Below are positions 36,501-45,083 of a stretch of 64,000 nt of DNA, one piece after another (the first letter of the stretch is position 1; each line of letters starts with the position of its first letter). The notes under the pieces were generated by a model. It searched no databases. It was given only the letters and a program-made list of their open reading frames with translations, and had not been told where the DNA came from. The DNA comes from JAIQFF01 sp963788505 (GTDB lineage: Bacteria; Acidobacteriota; Terriglobia; Terriglobales; Acidobacteriaceae). The DNA is taken from contig CAWBGY010000005.1 of NCBI GenBank assembly GCA_963788505.1, forward strand, positions 1,178,001 to 1,242,000. Reading direction: 5' to 3'. A program made the position numbers and the translations under genes.

Positions 36501-37932
36501 CGGTTGGTCCCACCGCCGCACTGTACGTGTTTCCTTTCGTGTCCGTCACCGAGGTCACGGTCGAGGTGCTGTTGCTCCAGCCGATGGCCACCACATTGGT
36601 ATCTCCCGCGGCCTGGGGATTGTTGTAGGAAGTCGTCACGGTCGACGGCTGGCTGGACGGAACCGAGTAGTTCATCTGCACGAATGCGATGGGAACCGAT
36701 GACCCGATGCTGAACGTGCCCGTGGCCACGGCGCTGTTGGCATTGCCCGAGGCTGTGGCCATCGCCTTGATCGTGGTGGTGGCGTTAACCTGGATGGGGC
36801 TGGCGTCGTTGTACACGGTGGACGAGGTCGTCGGCGTGTTCCCGTTGGTGGTGTAGTAAATCGTCGCCCCAGACGTGGCGTCAGACAGGTGCACACTCTG
36901 CGCCGTGCCATAAATCCCAGGCGATGGATTGAAGGTCGGCGTGGCCGTAGTCCCCTGCTGAATGACGTAGGCCCCCGTTGCCACCGCGCTGTTGGCGAAC
37001 CCGCTCGCCGCCGCCATGGCCATGATGGTCGTATTCCCCGTCACCTGGATGGGACTGGCGTCGTTGTACACGGTGGACGAGGTCGTCGGCTGGTTCCCGT
37101 TGGTGGTGTAGTAAATCGTCGCCCCCGTCGTGGCGTCCAACAGGTGCACACTCTGGGCGGAGCTGTAGGTCCCCGGCGCCGGGCTGAAGGTCGGCGTCGC
37201 CGCCGCCGCCAAGGAACCCACCGCCTTCAATGCCACCAACTGCATCACCCAATTTCCGGACGACATCGTGGCTGTCCCGCTGTAGGTCCCGGTCGATGCA
37301 ACCACCTGATCCTCGGCGATATCGCCGTCCGGACTGGTAATCACCCGACTGGTGAAGCCGGTTCCAGCCGCCTTGGTGAGCGAACTGACGTAGGCGGCGG
37401 CAAAAAGCAAATCATTCGCATTCGCTGTGGCCAGCGGCCCGGAATTGCTGGTCGTGCCGTTGCCCGTCGTGCCTACCCCTCCTTCGACGGGGGACGTCGG
37501 ATCCAGACCCCGGTACGAGAGAATCCTCACATCCGGCCAGGGTGCGGCTGCGCTGAAAGTGACCGTAACGGTGTTGGCTCCCGCCGCGGCAGCCGCCACA
37601 TTCTTGGCGACATAAACCGCCTGGCTTTGCACTCCGCCTCGCGTCGGGCCGACAGCCAGGGTATACACATTTCCGTTCGTATCGGCGACCGTAGCCGTGG
37701 ACGTGGTATCGGTCCATCCCACCGCAACGATGTTCGTGTCTCCCGCCACTTGGGCCGATGGGTAGGTCACCGACACCGATGATTGCGGCGACTGGGGCGT
37801 GGCATAGTTCTGCTGTACAAAGGAGATCGCCGCCGGACTGGCGGTAGATGCCAGCACCAACAAGGGCAGGATCAGGCGGCGGACAGCGGCCAGCCCGCGA
37901 ACGGAAATAGAGCAGGACTCTGTTCTTAACAC
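33532..37932 (-). CDS. giant secreted galactose-oxidase-like (AA5) copper-radical oxidase with repeat modules (oxidase 1)
   Basis: 1,466-aa protein from GTG 37932 (GGAG 9 nt upstream) with a signal peptide. Order: module A (about 36-239), two chitobiase/hexosaminidase C-terminal repeats (about 244-410), module A (415-620), two more repeats (625-791), module A (796-1003), then a kelch propeller with the C-terminal DUF1929 domain (about 1008-1466). Galactose-oxidase active-site residues align: Cys in DLFCAGHG, Tyr in FARWYPT, Tyr-His in ARVYHS, His in THAFNENQ. It should form the Cys-Tyr cofactor and oxidise primary alcohols of glycans to aldehydes outside the cell. Substrate unknown. Confidence 0.85.
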   Translation of the reverse strand: MLRTESCSISVRGLAAVRRLILPLLVLASTASPAAISFVQQNYATPQSPQSSVSVTYPSAQVAGDTNIVAVGWTDTTSTATVADTNGNVYTLAVGPTRGGVQSQAVYVAKNVAAAAAGANTVTVTFSAAAPWPDVRILSYRGLDPTSPVEGGVGTTGNGTTSNSGPLATANANDLLFAAAYVSSLTKAAGTGFTSRVITSPDGDIAEDQVVASTGTYSGTATMSSGNWVMQLVALKAVGSLAAAATPTFSPAPGTYSSAQSVHLLDATTGATIYYTTNGNQPTTSSTVYNDASPIQVTGNTTIMAMAAASGFANSAVATGAYVIQQGTTATPTFNPSPGIYGTAQSVHLSDATSGATIYYTTNGNTPTTSSTVYNDASPIQVNATTTIKAMATASGNANSAVATGTFSIGSSVPIAFVQMNYSVPSSQPSTVTTSYNNPQAAGDTNVVAIGWSNSTSTVTSVTDTKGNTYSAAVGPTVQSGVQSQVIYVANNIAAAAAGANTVTVKFSAAVPWPDVRILEYAGLDPVSPVERAVGTTGNGTTSNSGPLVTANGNDLLFAAAYVSSLTKAAGTGFTSRVITSPNGDIAEDQVVASPGTYSGTAAMSSGNWVMQLVALKAVGSLAAAATPTFSPAPGTYTSAQSVHLLDATTGATIYYTTNGNQPTTSSTVYNDASPIQVTGNTTIMAMAAASGFANSAVATGAYVIQQGTTATPTFNPSPGIYGTAQSVHLSDATSGATIYYTTNGNTPTTSSTVYNDASPIQVNATTTIKAMATASGNANSAVATGTFSIGSSVPIAFVQMNYTVPSSQPSTVTTSYNNPQAAGDTNVVAIGWSNSTSTVTSVTDTKGNTYSAAVGPTVQSGVQSQVIYVANNIAAAAAGANTVTVKFSAAVPWPDVRILEYAGLDPVSPVDVVAGATGTAATSSSGPVTTTSPYDLIFSANYVTTSTTAAGNGFLTRVITNPDGDIAEDQTVTATGTYTGTATLSHAGSWIMQTVALRATGTAPPPPDPSVVGQWGPVTSWPVLPIHAVLMPTGKVLAWGHDSTVNTTLATVWNPSTNSFQNTTYSGADLFCAGHGLLPDGRVFIAGGHNMADYHGITNATIFDPTTLTWSAGAAMSFARWYPTVTSLPDGRMLVSSGAINCEGCNATVPEIYNPKTNSWTQLTSASLNIPIYPHMFVLGDGRVLNTGSYELPVPTRALDINAQSWTTVNSTVVDADSAVMYLPGKILKSGTSANSDSPYKTAAATAYVMDTTQSSPSWRAVSPMAFARSYHNLTVLPDGNVLVTGGEGTTNPFDQSTAVYAAEMWSPTAETFTTLSSMQVARVYHSTAVLLPDGRVLSGGSGEYGSGSIDQLNAEIYSPPYLFKGPRPTLTSAPSSLTYGAQFAVQTPDAANIASVSLIRLSSVTHAFNENQRFIPLSFTPSVGSLNVQAPANANLAPPGYYMLFLVNNAGVPSVGVFVQFPAP
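35197..37480 (-). repeat. in-frame 1,143-bp tandem duplication within the oxidase 1 gene
   Basis: Segments of about 35,197-36,340 and 36,340-37,480 are nearly identical at an offset of exactly 1,143 bp (381 codons). Each carries part of module A and two CHB_HEX_C repeats. Only scattered substitutions separate the copies, indicating a recent unequal crossover or active gene conversion. Within each copy the two CHB_HEX_C repeats are also alike (about 250-bp sub-repeats). Confidence 0.85.
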
Positions 37933-38415
37933 GACGCACAGCTCCAGGAGTACTTATGATGATTTCCGAGTCGTACCGAATCTCGCGGGGGAGTGCCTTG
38001 TTTTGCCGAGGATCCTACTGGCCATTTAAGGCGTTAGGCCAGAAACTCACATAATGATATCCCCATTGATAGGTGAATGCCAAGGAAATCACCAAAAATC
38101 CTGGGGCCGAAATGCTCGAAGAGACTAGCCAGGACGCAGCCGCGCGGCCCCCGATAACTGCATGACCAATCGAAGTTTAGCGTTTTTATTGCACAATTAG
38201 TGTAAGGCTGGTGCTCTGCGGCGTGGAACCTGAATTCGCCTTGGTCGTCAGAGGCAGGGTTCGGCGGGTGTTCGGTTCGCGTTCGCGTGAGCGGAAGCCT
38301 GTGAGAGCTCTAGCTCAGGTGGGCACGGGACGAAAACGGGCGCCGGTGGCGGCACCGGTCGTGTCTATAGCGATCAATGCGATCGATTGGCGCACCAATT
38401 GCAAGACCAGGGACT
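37933..38415. other. intergenic region between oxidase 1 and glutamate kinase genes
   Basis: 483 bp between divergent genes. It contains an imperfect inverted repeat, TTGCAC (38189-38194) and GTGTAA (38200-38205), similar in half-site to the repeat at 32064-32085. There is also a CTGGCC/GGCCAG pair near 38019-38044. Plus-strand frames here have no recognisable product. Confidence 0.35.
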
Positions 38416-39258
38416 ATGAGATTCGTCGTGAAAGTAGGTACCAGCCTGATTGCGCCCAGGGGACAAATCGACACCATGCGCATGCGAACACTGGTCGACC
38501 AGCTCGACCTTTCGCGCCACGAATATCTGATCGTAAGTTCGGGAGCGATTGCCTCCGGAATGTCGAATCTGGGCCTGGGCGATCGCCCCACCACGGTCCC
38601 GCTGATGCAGGCCTGCGCTGCGGTTGGTCAGAGCCTCCTGATGCACACTTATGAACAGCTTTTTTTCGGCAAGAAGGTCGTGGCGCAACTATTGCTCTCG
38701 AGCGACGACTTCACCTCTGCGGTGCGCTACCAGAATCTGCAAAATGCGCTGCACGAACTTCTGAAGCTGGGCGTGGTCCCGGTGGTGAATGAGAACGACA
38801 GCGTTTCGGTGCGCGAATTAGAAGGAGCATTTGGCGACAACGACGAACTTAGCGCCTTGCTGGCGCAGGCGGTGCAAGCGGATTGGCTCCTCCTGTTGAC
38901 CGATGTGGATGGTTTCTATGTGCCCGACGAAAGAGGGCCGCGACTGGTGCGAACCGTGCGCCGGCTTACGTCCGCCATGGAAGAGTTGTGCAACGGACAC
39001 GGCAAGCAAGGCACCGGAGGCATGCGCTCCAAGTTGCGCGCCGCCAAAGTAGCGAGTGGGGCTGGAATCCACGTGGCCATTGTGAACGGACACGATCCCC
39101 AGGCAATCAGGGGAGCCGTGGAACGCAGAATCGGCACTTACTTTCCGCCGCGGCGCGGGGGTTCACGCGATGCCAGCGATCGCCATCTGCCGGCAGGCAG
39201 ACGGGCTGAAATCCTGGCTTCAACCGCCCAGGCAAGCGAGTCATCCTTACGGAACTGA
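38416..39258 (+). CDS. proB: glutamate 5-kinase-like amino-acid kinase, no PUA domain
   Basis: 280-aa amino-acid kinase. ATG 38416 (AGGGA 4 nt upstream; starts MRFVVKVGTSLI) is preferred to 38377. ProB landmarks are VSSGAIASGM, VVNENDSVSV, FGDNDELSALLAQAV, LLLTDVDGFYV and GTGGMRSKLRAAKVAS. Glutamate kinase makes glutamyl-5-phosphate in proline synthesis. The C-terminal PUA domain found in many ProB proteins is absent; a 30-residue low-complexity tail takes its place. No proA neighbour is seen, so a side role is possible. Confidence 0.85.
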   Translation: MRFVVKVGTSLIAPRGQIDTMRMRTLVDQLDLSRHEYLIVSSGAIASGMSNLGLGDRPTTVPLMQACAAVGQSLLMHTYEQLFFGKKVVAQLLLSSDDFTSAVRYQNLQNALHELLKLGVVPVVNENDSVSVRELEGAFGDNDELSALLAQAVQADWLLLLTDVDGFYVPDERGPRLVRTVRRLTSAMEELCNGHGKQGTGGMRSKLRAAKVASGAGIHVAIVNGHDPQAIRGAVERRIGTYFPPRRGGSRDASDRHLPAGRRAEILASTAQASESSLRN

Positions 39259-39436
39259 TGCCGAGCTCGAAGTAAAGTCTGAACTGGGCTTGCGCCGCAG
39301 GAGTAAAATGGTTGCGCGCTCCGGGCCGGACCTTGGACTTCAAGAATTCCGGTTCCGGTGATTTGTTAAACATGGCGGTTAAGTATGGCGCTTCCGAGCC
39401 ATTCCCACGCGGGGCTCGGTTGCTTAAGGTTGAATT

Positions 39437-42193
39437 ATGCAACGCATGCTGTCGCGAATTACCTCCTGTGTCACCACTCCTTTCCTCCGTGCTTCCCTAT
39501 TCGCAGGTTTGCTTCTGGCGCCCGCACTGGGGTTGGGCCAAACCTTTATTCAGGTAAACAGCAATACAGTCTCGGCCAATGCCTCCGTCGTGAATGTGAC
39601 CTATAACAGCGCGGAGACAGCCGGCAACCTGAATGTGGTGGTGGTGGGCTGGAACGATACTTCGTCCTCGGTGGTTTCGGTGACGGACGATAACACCAAT
39701 ACCTATGTGCTGGCCGGCACCAACGCGGGTCATGACTCGTCGCAGGCGATTTACTACGCGCGAAATATTGCGCTGCCCAACCACGCGATTCCTACCGTTA
39801 CGGTAACGTTCAACCAGAGCGCAGGCTATCCCGATGTTCGCATCCTCGAGTACAGCGGCCTGAGTACGACTGCGCCGCTGGATAATTGGACGGGAGCCAC
39901 GGGTGTTTCCGCGACCGCAGCCAGCGGCGCCGTCACCACCTCTACGACTGACCTGATCCTGGCGGCGGGCACCACCGGGGGCGTGTTCACCGGAGCAGGC
40001 GCGGGATTCACCTCACGGCTGATCACCACTCCGTTCGGCGACATTGTCCAGGATTCCAATACCGCCCAGGTCGCTGGCTCGTATAACGCCAGCGCAACGC
40101 TCGGTACTTCCGATCCATGGGTCATGCAGGTGGTGGGATTCAGTGTCGCCGGGGTCACTTTTGCCGACCCTCCCGTCATCTCTCCGACGACGCCGATCAC
40201 TCCGACGTCGGGTGCTGACGTGGGCGGAACCGTGGTGACCATTACGGGTACAAATTTCCAGCCTGGAGCTGTGGTGTTGTTTGGCACTGCCCCCGGAGGT
40301 TTTTCCGGGGTGAATTGCACCGAGTCCGGCGGGACCACGATCACTTGTTTGACGCCTGCCGACAGCGATGGCGCGAAGGACGTCACGGTCGTAAATGTGG
40401 ATGGACAGTCGAGTTCGGCAGCGTCGGCCTATACCTTTGAAAATGTGGCGCCGGTAATCGACGCGGTCGTGCCGGCCACTGGCTCAACCAACGGCGGCAC
40501 GGTAACAACGATCACAGGAAGCGACTTCCAGGGCGGAGCTAAAGTTACCATCGGCGGCCTGGCTGCCTCAAATATAACGGTGCAGGATAGTGGGACCATT
40601 ATCAGCAGCACGCCCGGATTTCCTGCAGGGCTCGCGGATGTCACCGTAAAAAACCCGGGGGGAGGCACCACGACCAAGGCCGACGCTTTCACCTATTCCC
40701 TGGGCGCGGGGCCGATCAACTACATTCAGAGCGGTGGCGCGGATGGAGGCACCAGCGCGACCACGGTGATTGGCCTGTTAGCCAACCCGCAAACCGCGGG
40801 CAATCTGAACGTGGTCATCATCGGATGGAATGACACTGCGGCAAGCATCACCTCGGTTACGGACACGGAAGGAAACACCTATGTAGCTGCGCTTCCGGTT
40901 GTGACCGGCACGGCCCTGAGGCAAGTCATTTACTACGCCAAAAATATCGCCGGTGACGGCGGCGGTACACCCAACCAGATCACGGTCACGTTCAACCAGG
41001 CAGCGGCATTTCCGGACGTGCAAATTTTGGAATACAGCGGCCCGGATATTACCAGCCCGCTCGACGCGGCGGCCAGCGGCTTCGGTTCCGGAGGCCTGGC
41101 CGACACCGGAGTCTGCTCGACCACGGCGCCGGTCGAAGTGATCGTCGCGGGGGCTACGGTGTCGACCTCGATTGCTGGTCCGGGTGCTGGTTTCAACCTG
41201 CTGAATATCACGGGAAACGGGGACAGCGCTGAACACGCGCTGACCTCAGTCGCGGGCTCGTGCGAGGCCACGGCTCCTCTGAACAGTAATGGCAACTGGG
41301 TCATTCAGACCGTCACCCTCAAGGCGGCCCCGGCTCCAGCACCGGACTTCAGTGTGAGCGCGGCGCCGGGCACCCGCACGGTCACTGCGGGCAACGCGGC
41401 GGCCTACACGCTCACAGTAACGCCGCTGAATAGCTTCAGCAGCGCGGTGGTGCTGACTTGCAACGCGCTCAGTCTGCCTACCGGTGCGAGCTGCGCCTTC
41501 ACTCCAAGTTCGGTGACACCGGCGGGCGCGGCGGTGACCTCTGCTCTCACCATCACCACGTCTCCAACGACTCCGAATGCGACTTCTACCGTGACTGTGA
41601 CGGGAACTTCCGGATCGTTGAATCACAACACCACGGTCAGCCTGACCGTCACGGGTTCGGCGGATTTCGCGGTGGCTGCGTCAGCGCTTACGCCGGCTTC
41701 AATTGCGAAGGGCGGTTCCGCGACCTCCACGATCACGATTACTCCATCGAATGGATACAACACCGCCGTAGACCTGTCTTGCAGCGTTGCTCCGGTTGTG
41801 ACCCGTCCGCCGACCTGTTCGTTCAATCCAGCCTCCGTGGCCGGCGGTTCCGGCACATCGGTGCTGACGGTCAACACGACGGCTGCAACCACGGCGTCGC
41901 TCGGGCCGCACAGCATGGGGATTTTCTTTGCCATGGTGCTGCCGCTTGGAGGGCTGGCGCTGGTGGGAACAGGCTTCACCTCACGCCGCAAGAAATTACT
42001 CGGCTTGCTGGTGATATGCCTGATGCTTTCAGGACTCATCTTCCTGGCCGCCTGCGGAGGAGGTTCGTCATCGGGTGGTGGCGGGGGCGGGGGCGGCCAT
42101 GCCGGTACGCCAGCCGGTACGTACACGGTTACGGTCTCAGCCTCATCGTCTGGCCTGTCGCACACCACCACGGCCACGGTGACCGTGCAGTAA
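39437..42193 (+). CDS. large surface protein with two module A domains, TIG domains and Cys-Gly C-terminal tail
   Basis: 918-aa exported protein; AAGG lies 7 nt before the ATG and a signal peptide follows (FLRASLFAGLLLAPALGLGQ). Order: module A (about 35-235), two IPT/TIG domains (about 240-425), second module A (about 430-635), then Ig-like/BACON-type repeats. Near the C-terminus are a hydrophobic helix (GIFFAMVLPLGGLALVG), RRKK, a second hydrophobic helix with an internal lipobox-like FLAACGGGSS, a Gly run, and a last beta-rich stretch starting GTPAGTYTVTV. The same tail ends oxidase 3. Probably a surface adhesin or glycan-binding protein. Confidence 0.8.
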   Translation: MQRMLSRITSCVTTPFLRASLFAGLLLAPALGLGQTFIQVNSNTVSANASVVNVTYNSAETAGNLNVVVVGWNDTSSSVVSVTDDNTNTYVLAGTNAGHDSSQAIYYARNIALPNHAIPTVTVTFNQSAGYPDVRILEYSGLSTTAPLDNWTGATGVSATAASGAVTTSTTDLILAAGTTGGVFTGAGAGFTSRLITTPFGDIVQDSNTAQVAGSYNASATLGTSDPWVMQVVGFSVAGVTFADPPVISPTTPITPTSGADVGGTVVTITGTNFQPGAVVLFGTAPGGFSGVNCTESGGTTITCLTPADSDGAKDVTVVNVDGQSSSAASAYTFENVAPVIDAVVPATGSTNGGTVTTITGSDFQGGAKVTIGGLAASNITVQDSGTIISSTPGFPAGLADVTVKNPGGGTTTKADAFTYSLGAGPINYIQSGGADGGTSATTVIGLLANPQTAGNLNVVIIGWNDTAASITSVTDTEGNTYVAALPVVTGTALRQVIYYAKNIAGDGGGTPNQITVTFNQAAAFPDVQILEYSGPDITSPLDAAASGFGSGGLADTGVCSTTAPVEVIVAGATVSTSIAGPGAGFNLLNITGNGDSAEHALTSVAGSCEATAPLNSNGNWVIQTVTLKAAPAPAPDFSVSAAPGTRTVTAGNAAAYTLTVTPLNSFSSAVVLTCNALSLPTGASCAFTPSSVTPAGAAVTSALTITTSPTTPNATSTVTVTGTSGSLNHNTTVSLTVTGSADFAVAASALTPASIAKGGSATSTITITPSNGYNTAVDLSCSVAPVVTRPPTCSFNPASVAGGSGTSVLTVNTTAATTASLGPHSMGIFFAMVLPLGGLALVGTGFTSRRKKLLGLLVICLMLSGLIFLAACGGGSSSGGGGGGGGHAGTPAGTYTVTVSASSSGLSHTTTATVTVQ

Positions 42194-42214
42194 AAATCCA
42201 ACATCCCGCCAAAC

Positions 42215-42245
42215 ACGGGCCCGACCTGGGCCCGTTTTCTTTTTG
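42215..42245 (+). terminator. rho-independent terminator
   Basis: Perfect 8-bp stem ACGGGCCC (42215-42222) / GGGCCCGT (42228-42235) with a 5-nt loop, then TTTCTTTTT. It lies 22 nt after the surface-protein stop and ends that transcript. Confidence 0.9.
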
Positions 42246-42345
42246 TACAGCGCTGACGTGACAGGATCCAGCCAACTGGAGGTGAGGCGAGGCGAATCGC
42301 GTCGACAGTCCATTATTCCGGGTCCAGTCGCAACCAGCCAGCGCT

Positions 42346-43656
42346 TCAATTCGCGATTACGGGTGTGCCCCCACGCAGGAGTTTTCGTACTTCAAGCAAC
42401 CCGTGAGCGGCCAGTACAGCGAGAAAAGGTTCAACTCCGTAGCGGAACCGCGTCCCTCCCCAAGAGATGGAGGCGAGCAAGGTAAAGTAGAGGCAGGTGG
42501 CCCACAGCGGAACGATCACGGGGTTGTGCCGCGCTCTCCACAGGCCAAAGGCGGCCAGCACCATGGCCGGGAAATAGAACACATTGACGGCCAGATTGGC
42601 CTTGAAGCTGACCTGATCGCTCACGATGCGGTTCAACGGAACCCATAGGCGGAACACGCGTTTGCCCGCAACCTGAACCAAGGTGACCGGCGATATCGTC
42701 TTCAGTTCGGCGATGGCAAGGCGGGTTTCGACCCGATCTCGCGCGACCGGGTCGGTCATCCGGCGTACCCGCGCGTACTCTGGAGCGACAAACTCAGGAT
42801 CGAGCCAATCGCCGCGGTGCTGCTTGGCCGCGAGAACAGTACCGAGCAGCGTCACGCCATCGTTGGTCGTGCTGAACATCAACTTTCTCATGACTTCCCG
42901 ATTGCGCAACGCCCAGGGAAACAGGGCAAGCACAGATGCCAGGCAGAATACGGTTGCCGTCTTGAACGACAAGTTCCGTCTTCGCACCAGGAATTCCATC
43001 AACACGATGAAAAAAGGCAGACCGATTAAGCCGGTACGGGTGAGACTGGCGGCGCCGAAGAGGATTCCGGCAGCAAGGGCAACGGGAAGAGCGTTATGGG
43101 CTTCGGGCAGGCGCCGCAGTGGCGCCCTATCGGCATTCGCAACGGTTTGGGCCGCTCTCCAACCCTCGGGAAAGTACGGGCGCTGCGCCCTCTGCCAGCA
43201 CGCCACGGCGGCGCAGAGCAGCACAGCGAACAACGCCTCCGAGTACGCTTCCGTGAGAACAAAATAGTAGAGACCAGGATCCAGAGCGCAAATGAAGGCG
43301 GCTATAGCCGCTGTCTGGCCGCCAAACGCCGGCCTTGCCAGGGCAAAGGTCAGCGCCGGGAGCAGGGCAATCAAGAATGCGTTTCCCAGCAACGCCACCG
43401 TGAGGCTGGAGCCGAAAATGCGGAAAAGGGCTGCAATATAAAGGGGATACCCGGGAACCCGGATGGCAGTGGGCTCCCCGGGCGCCAGACTGTATCCGGC
43501 GCCAGTGGAAATGCATTTAGCAATGGACAGGTACTGGAATTCGTCCGCCCTCAGCCCGCGGCCGGATACACCCGGGTAGTGCCGCAGATAAGCCTCGGTA
43601 CGCTCATTGACAGCCAGGGGTTGAAGCCACCTTACATAGGCCAAGCCAATCAGCAA
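42346..43656 (-). CDS. GT39/ArnT-like polytopic membrane glycosyltransferase
   Basis: At least 436 aa with about 9-11 hydrophobic segments. The first periplasmic loop has the acidic motif GLRADEFQYLSIAKC followed by RVPGYPLYIAALFRIFG, the layout of PMT/ArnT-type polyprenyl-phosphate-sugar transferases. It would move a sugar from a lipid carrier on the periplasmic side. The only standard start is TTG 43656, inside the apparent first TM. The open frame continues upstream (SYRWSIPSAVVLALL) to a TGA without ATG/GTG, so a rare CTG start near 43705 or an error upstream is possible. It converges with the surface-protein terminator. Confidence 0.75.
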   Translation of the reverse strand: MLIGLAYVRWLQPLAVNERTEAYLRHYPGVSGRGLRADEFQYLSIAKCISTGAGYSLAPGEPTAIRVPGYPLYIAALFRIFGSSLTVALLGNAFLIALLPALTFALARPAFGGQTAAIAAFICALDPGLYYFVLTEAYSEALFAVLLCAAVACWQRAQRPYFPEGWRAAQTVANADRAPLRRLPEAHNALPVALAAGILFGAASLTRTGLIGLPFFIVLMEFLVRRRNLSFKTATVFCLASVLALFPWALRNREVMRKLMFSTTNDGVTLLGTVLAAKQHRGDWLDPEFVAPEYARVRRMTDPVARDRVETRLAIAELKTISPVTLVQVAGKRVFRLWVPLNRIVSDQVSFKANLAVNVFYFPAMVLAAFGLWRARHNPVIVPLWATCLYFTLLASISWGGTRFRYGVEPFLAVLAAHGLLEVRKLLRGGTPVIAN

Positions 43657-44079
43657 AGCCAGGACAACCGCGCTAGGGATCGACCATCGATAAGAATGAT
43701 TTTGTGTGGTCAGAACTGGTCAACCTGCTTCCATTTCGGGGGCGAAGAGGAGTCGTTCGAAACTGCCGTGCTTCATGCCCGCATATCCACCTCAGACGTG
43801 GCGCACTTTCCGGAGTAATACGGAAAAGGATCGTATCCGCGACGCACCAAACTGTCAATGGTCGCTGCCACGCCTTGCGTTTGATGCCTCGTGGCGAGAC
43901 TTCCGGCCAGGGCCTTGACTCGGAAACATCGCGGTGCGGGCGCTCTGAGCGCGGTGTTTGGCCTGCGCTATAATGGCGGCGTTCGTCGTCACCGTCCCTG
44001 GCAATCCGATCCGTTGCACCGGGCCTTTCTCAGTCGTGGACGAAGTTCCCGAGTTTTCGAAATATCAGAGTTGAACCCT
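43657..44079. other. divergent intergenic region
   Basis: 423 bp between the divergent GT39-like and GT2 genes. The plus-strand frame that extends the GT2 upstream to 43891 lacks coding features. The region carries the candidate promoter of the GT2 gene and the unresolved N-terminal codons of the GT39-like gene. Confidence 0.4.
43946..43974 (+). promoter_or_regulatory. candidate promoter of DPM-type GT2 gene
   Basis: Perfect -10 TATAAT (43969-43974) with a weak -35 (CTGAGC region near 43945-43951) at 17-18 nt spacing. It is about 100 nt upstream of ATG 44080, which supports the shorter start of that gene. Confidence 0.45.
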
Positions 44080-44823
44080 ATGAAACTTTCCGTCATCATG
44101 CCGGTTTACAACGAGCGCAATACTCTGCGCGTGGTTGTGGAGCGGGTGCTGTCGGTCCCGCAATCGGTGGAACTGGTCTGCGTGGACGATGGCTCTCGCG
44201 ATGGCTCTCGGGAGATTCTGGCCGAGTTGCAGAATGAGCATCCTAACGTTCGGGTATTCCTGCAACCGAAAAACATGGGGAAGGGCGCTGCGCTGCGACG
44301 CGGCATTCAGGAAGCCACCGGAGATTTTCTGATCATTCAGGACGCCGATCTCGAGTACGACCCATCCGACTATACAAGTCTGCTGGAGCCCCTCTTGCAG
44401 GGCAAAGCCGACGTGGTATATGGCTCACGCTTCCTGGGCAGCGCACCGCACCGGGTCCTGTATTTCTGGCACTCGGTGGGCAACCGGTTGCTGACTTTGC
44501 TTTCAAATTGCCTCACCAACATCAATCTCAGCGACATGGAAACCTGTTACAAGGTATTCCGCAGGGAAGTTGTCCAGGCCATTCCGATCGAGGAGAACCG
44601 CTTTGGCTTTGAGCCCGAGATTACAGTCAAGATCGCCAAACGGCGGCTGCGGATTTACGAAGTGGGCATCAGCTACTGGGGCCGTACTTACGAAGAAGGA
44701 AAAAAGATCGGCTGGAAAGATGGTGTGCGCTGCCTCTGGTGCCTGCTGAAATACTCAATGAAAGAACGGGCTGTCGCCATGCCCGATTCGGTTTCCTCCG
44801 AAGGCCCCTCGTCGGTTAGCTGA
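44080..44823 (+). CDS. DPM1-like GT2 glycosyltransferase (polyprenyl-phosphate sugar synthase)
   Basis: 247-aa GT-A transferase starting MKLSVIMPVYNERNTLRVVV, preceded by a promoter-like TATAAT. Motifs are VDDGSRDGS, the DxD region QDADLEYDPSDY and the DPM signature NRFGFEPEITVKIAKR. It transfers a sugar from a nucleotide donor to a polyprenyl phosphate on the cytoplasmic face. The neighbouring GT39-like enzyme is the natural user of such a lipid-linked sugar. A deleted relic of a close homologue lies at 58132. Confidence 0.9.
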   Translation: MKLSVIMPVYNERNTLRVVVERVLSVPQSVELVCVDDGSRDGSREILAELQNEHPNVRVFLQPKNMGKGAALRRGIQEATGDFLIIQDADLEYDPSDYTSLLEPLLQGKADVVYGSRFLGSAPHRVLYFWHSVGNRLLTLLSNCLTNINLSDMETCYKVFRREVVQAIPIEENRFGFEPEITVKIAKRRLRIYEVGISYWGRTYEEGKKIGWKDGVRCLWCLLKYSMKERAVAMPDSVSSEGPSSVS

Positions 44824-45083
44824 CCCGGTCGTTCGCCCGGATGGACCGGATTCAGGCGCAGCGGATTCGTGTGGCAGGCTCACTGTCTCCAGACGGTATT
44901 TCGTCAGTCGTCAGCCGTCATGAATTTCCAGCTTCCTGTTTTGACCAGAATTGTGCAGACGGAAAAAGCGGGTGCGGAAGGGCTCGCTCGCTCACCCGCC
45001 CTAGAAACGCTGAGCGCGTTTCCCGGTTCCGCCGGGCACGAGCTGAGCGATCTGGTCCGTTGGGACCAGACCGCTCTGTCGTG

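Noticed and set aside
34405..36702. Long plus-strand open frames opposite oxidase 1
   Set aside because: They mirror the GC-rich third positions of the real gene, repeat with its 1,143-bp period, and have no ribosome site or domain.
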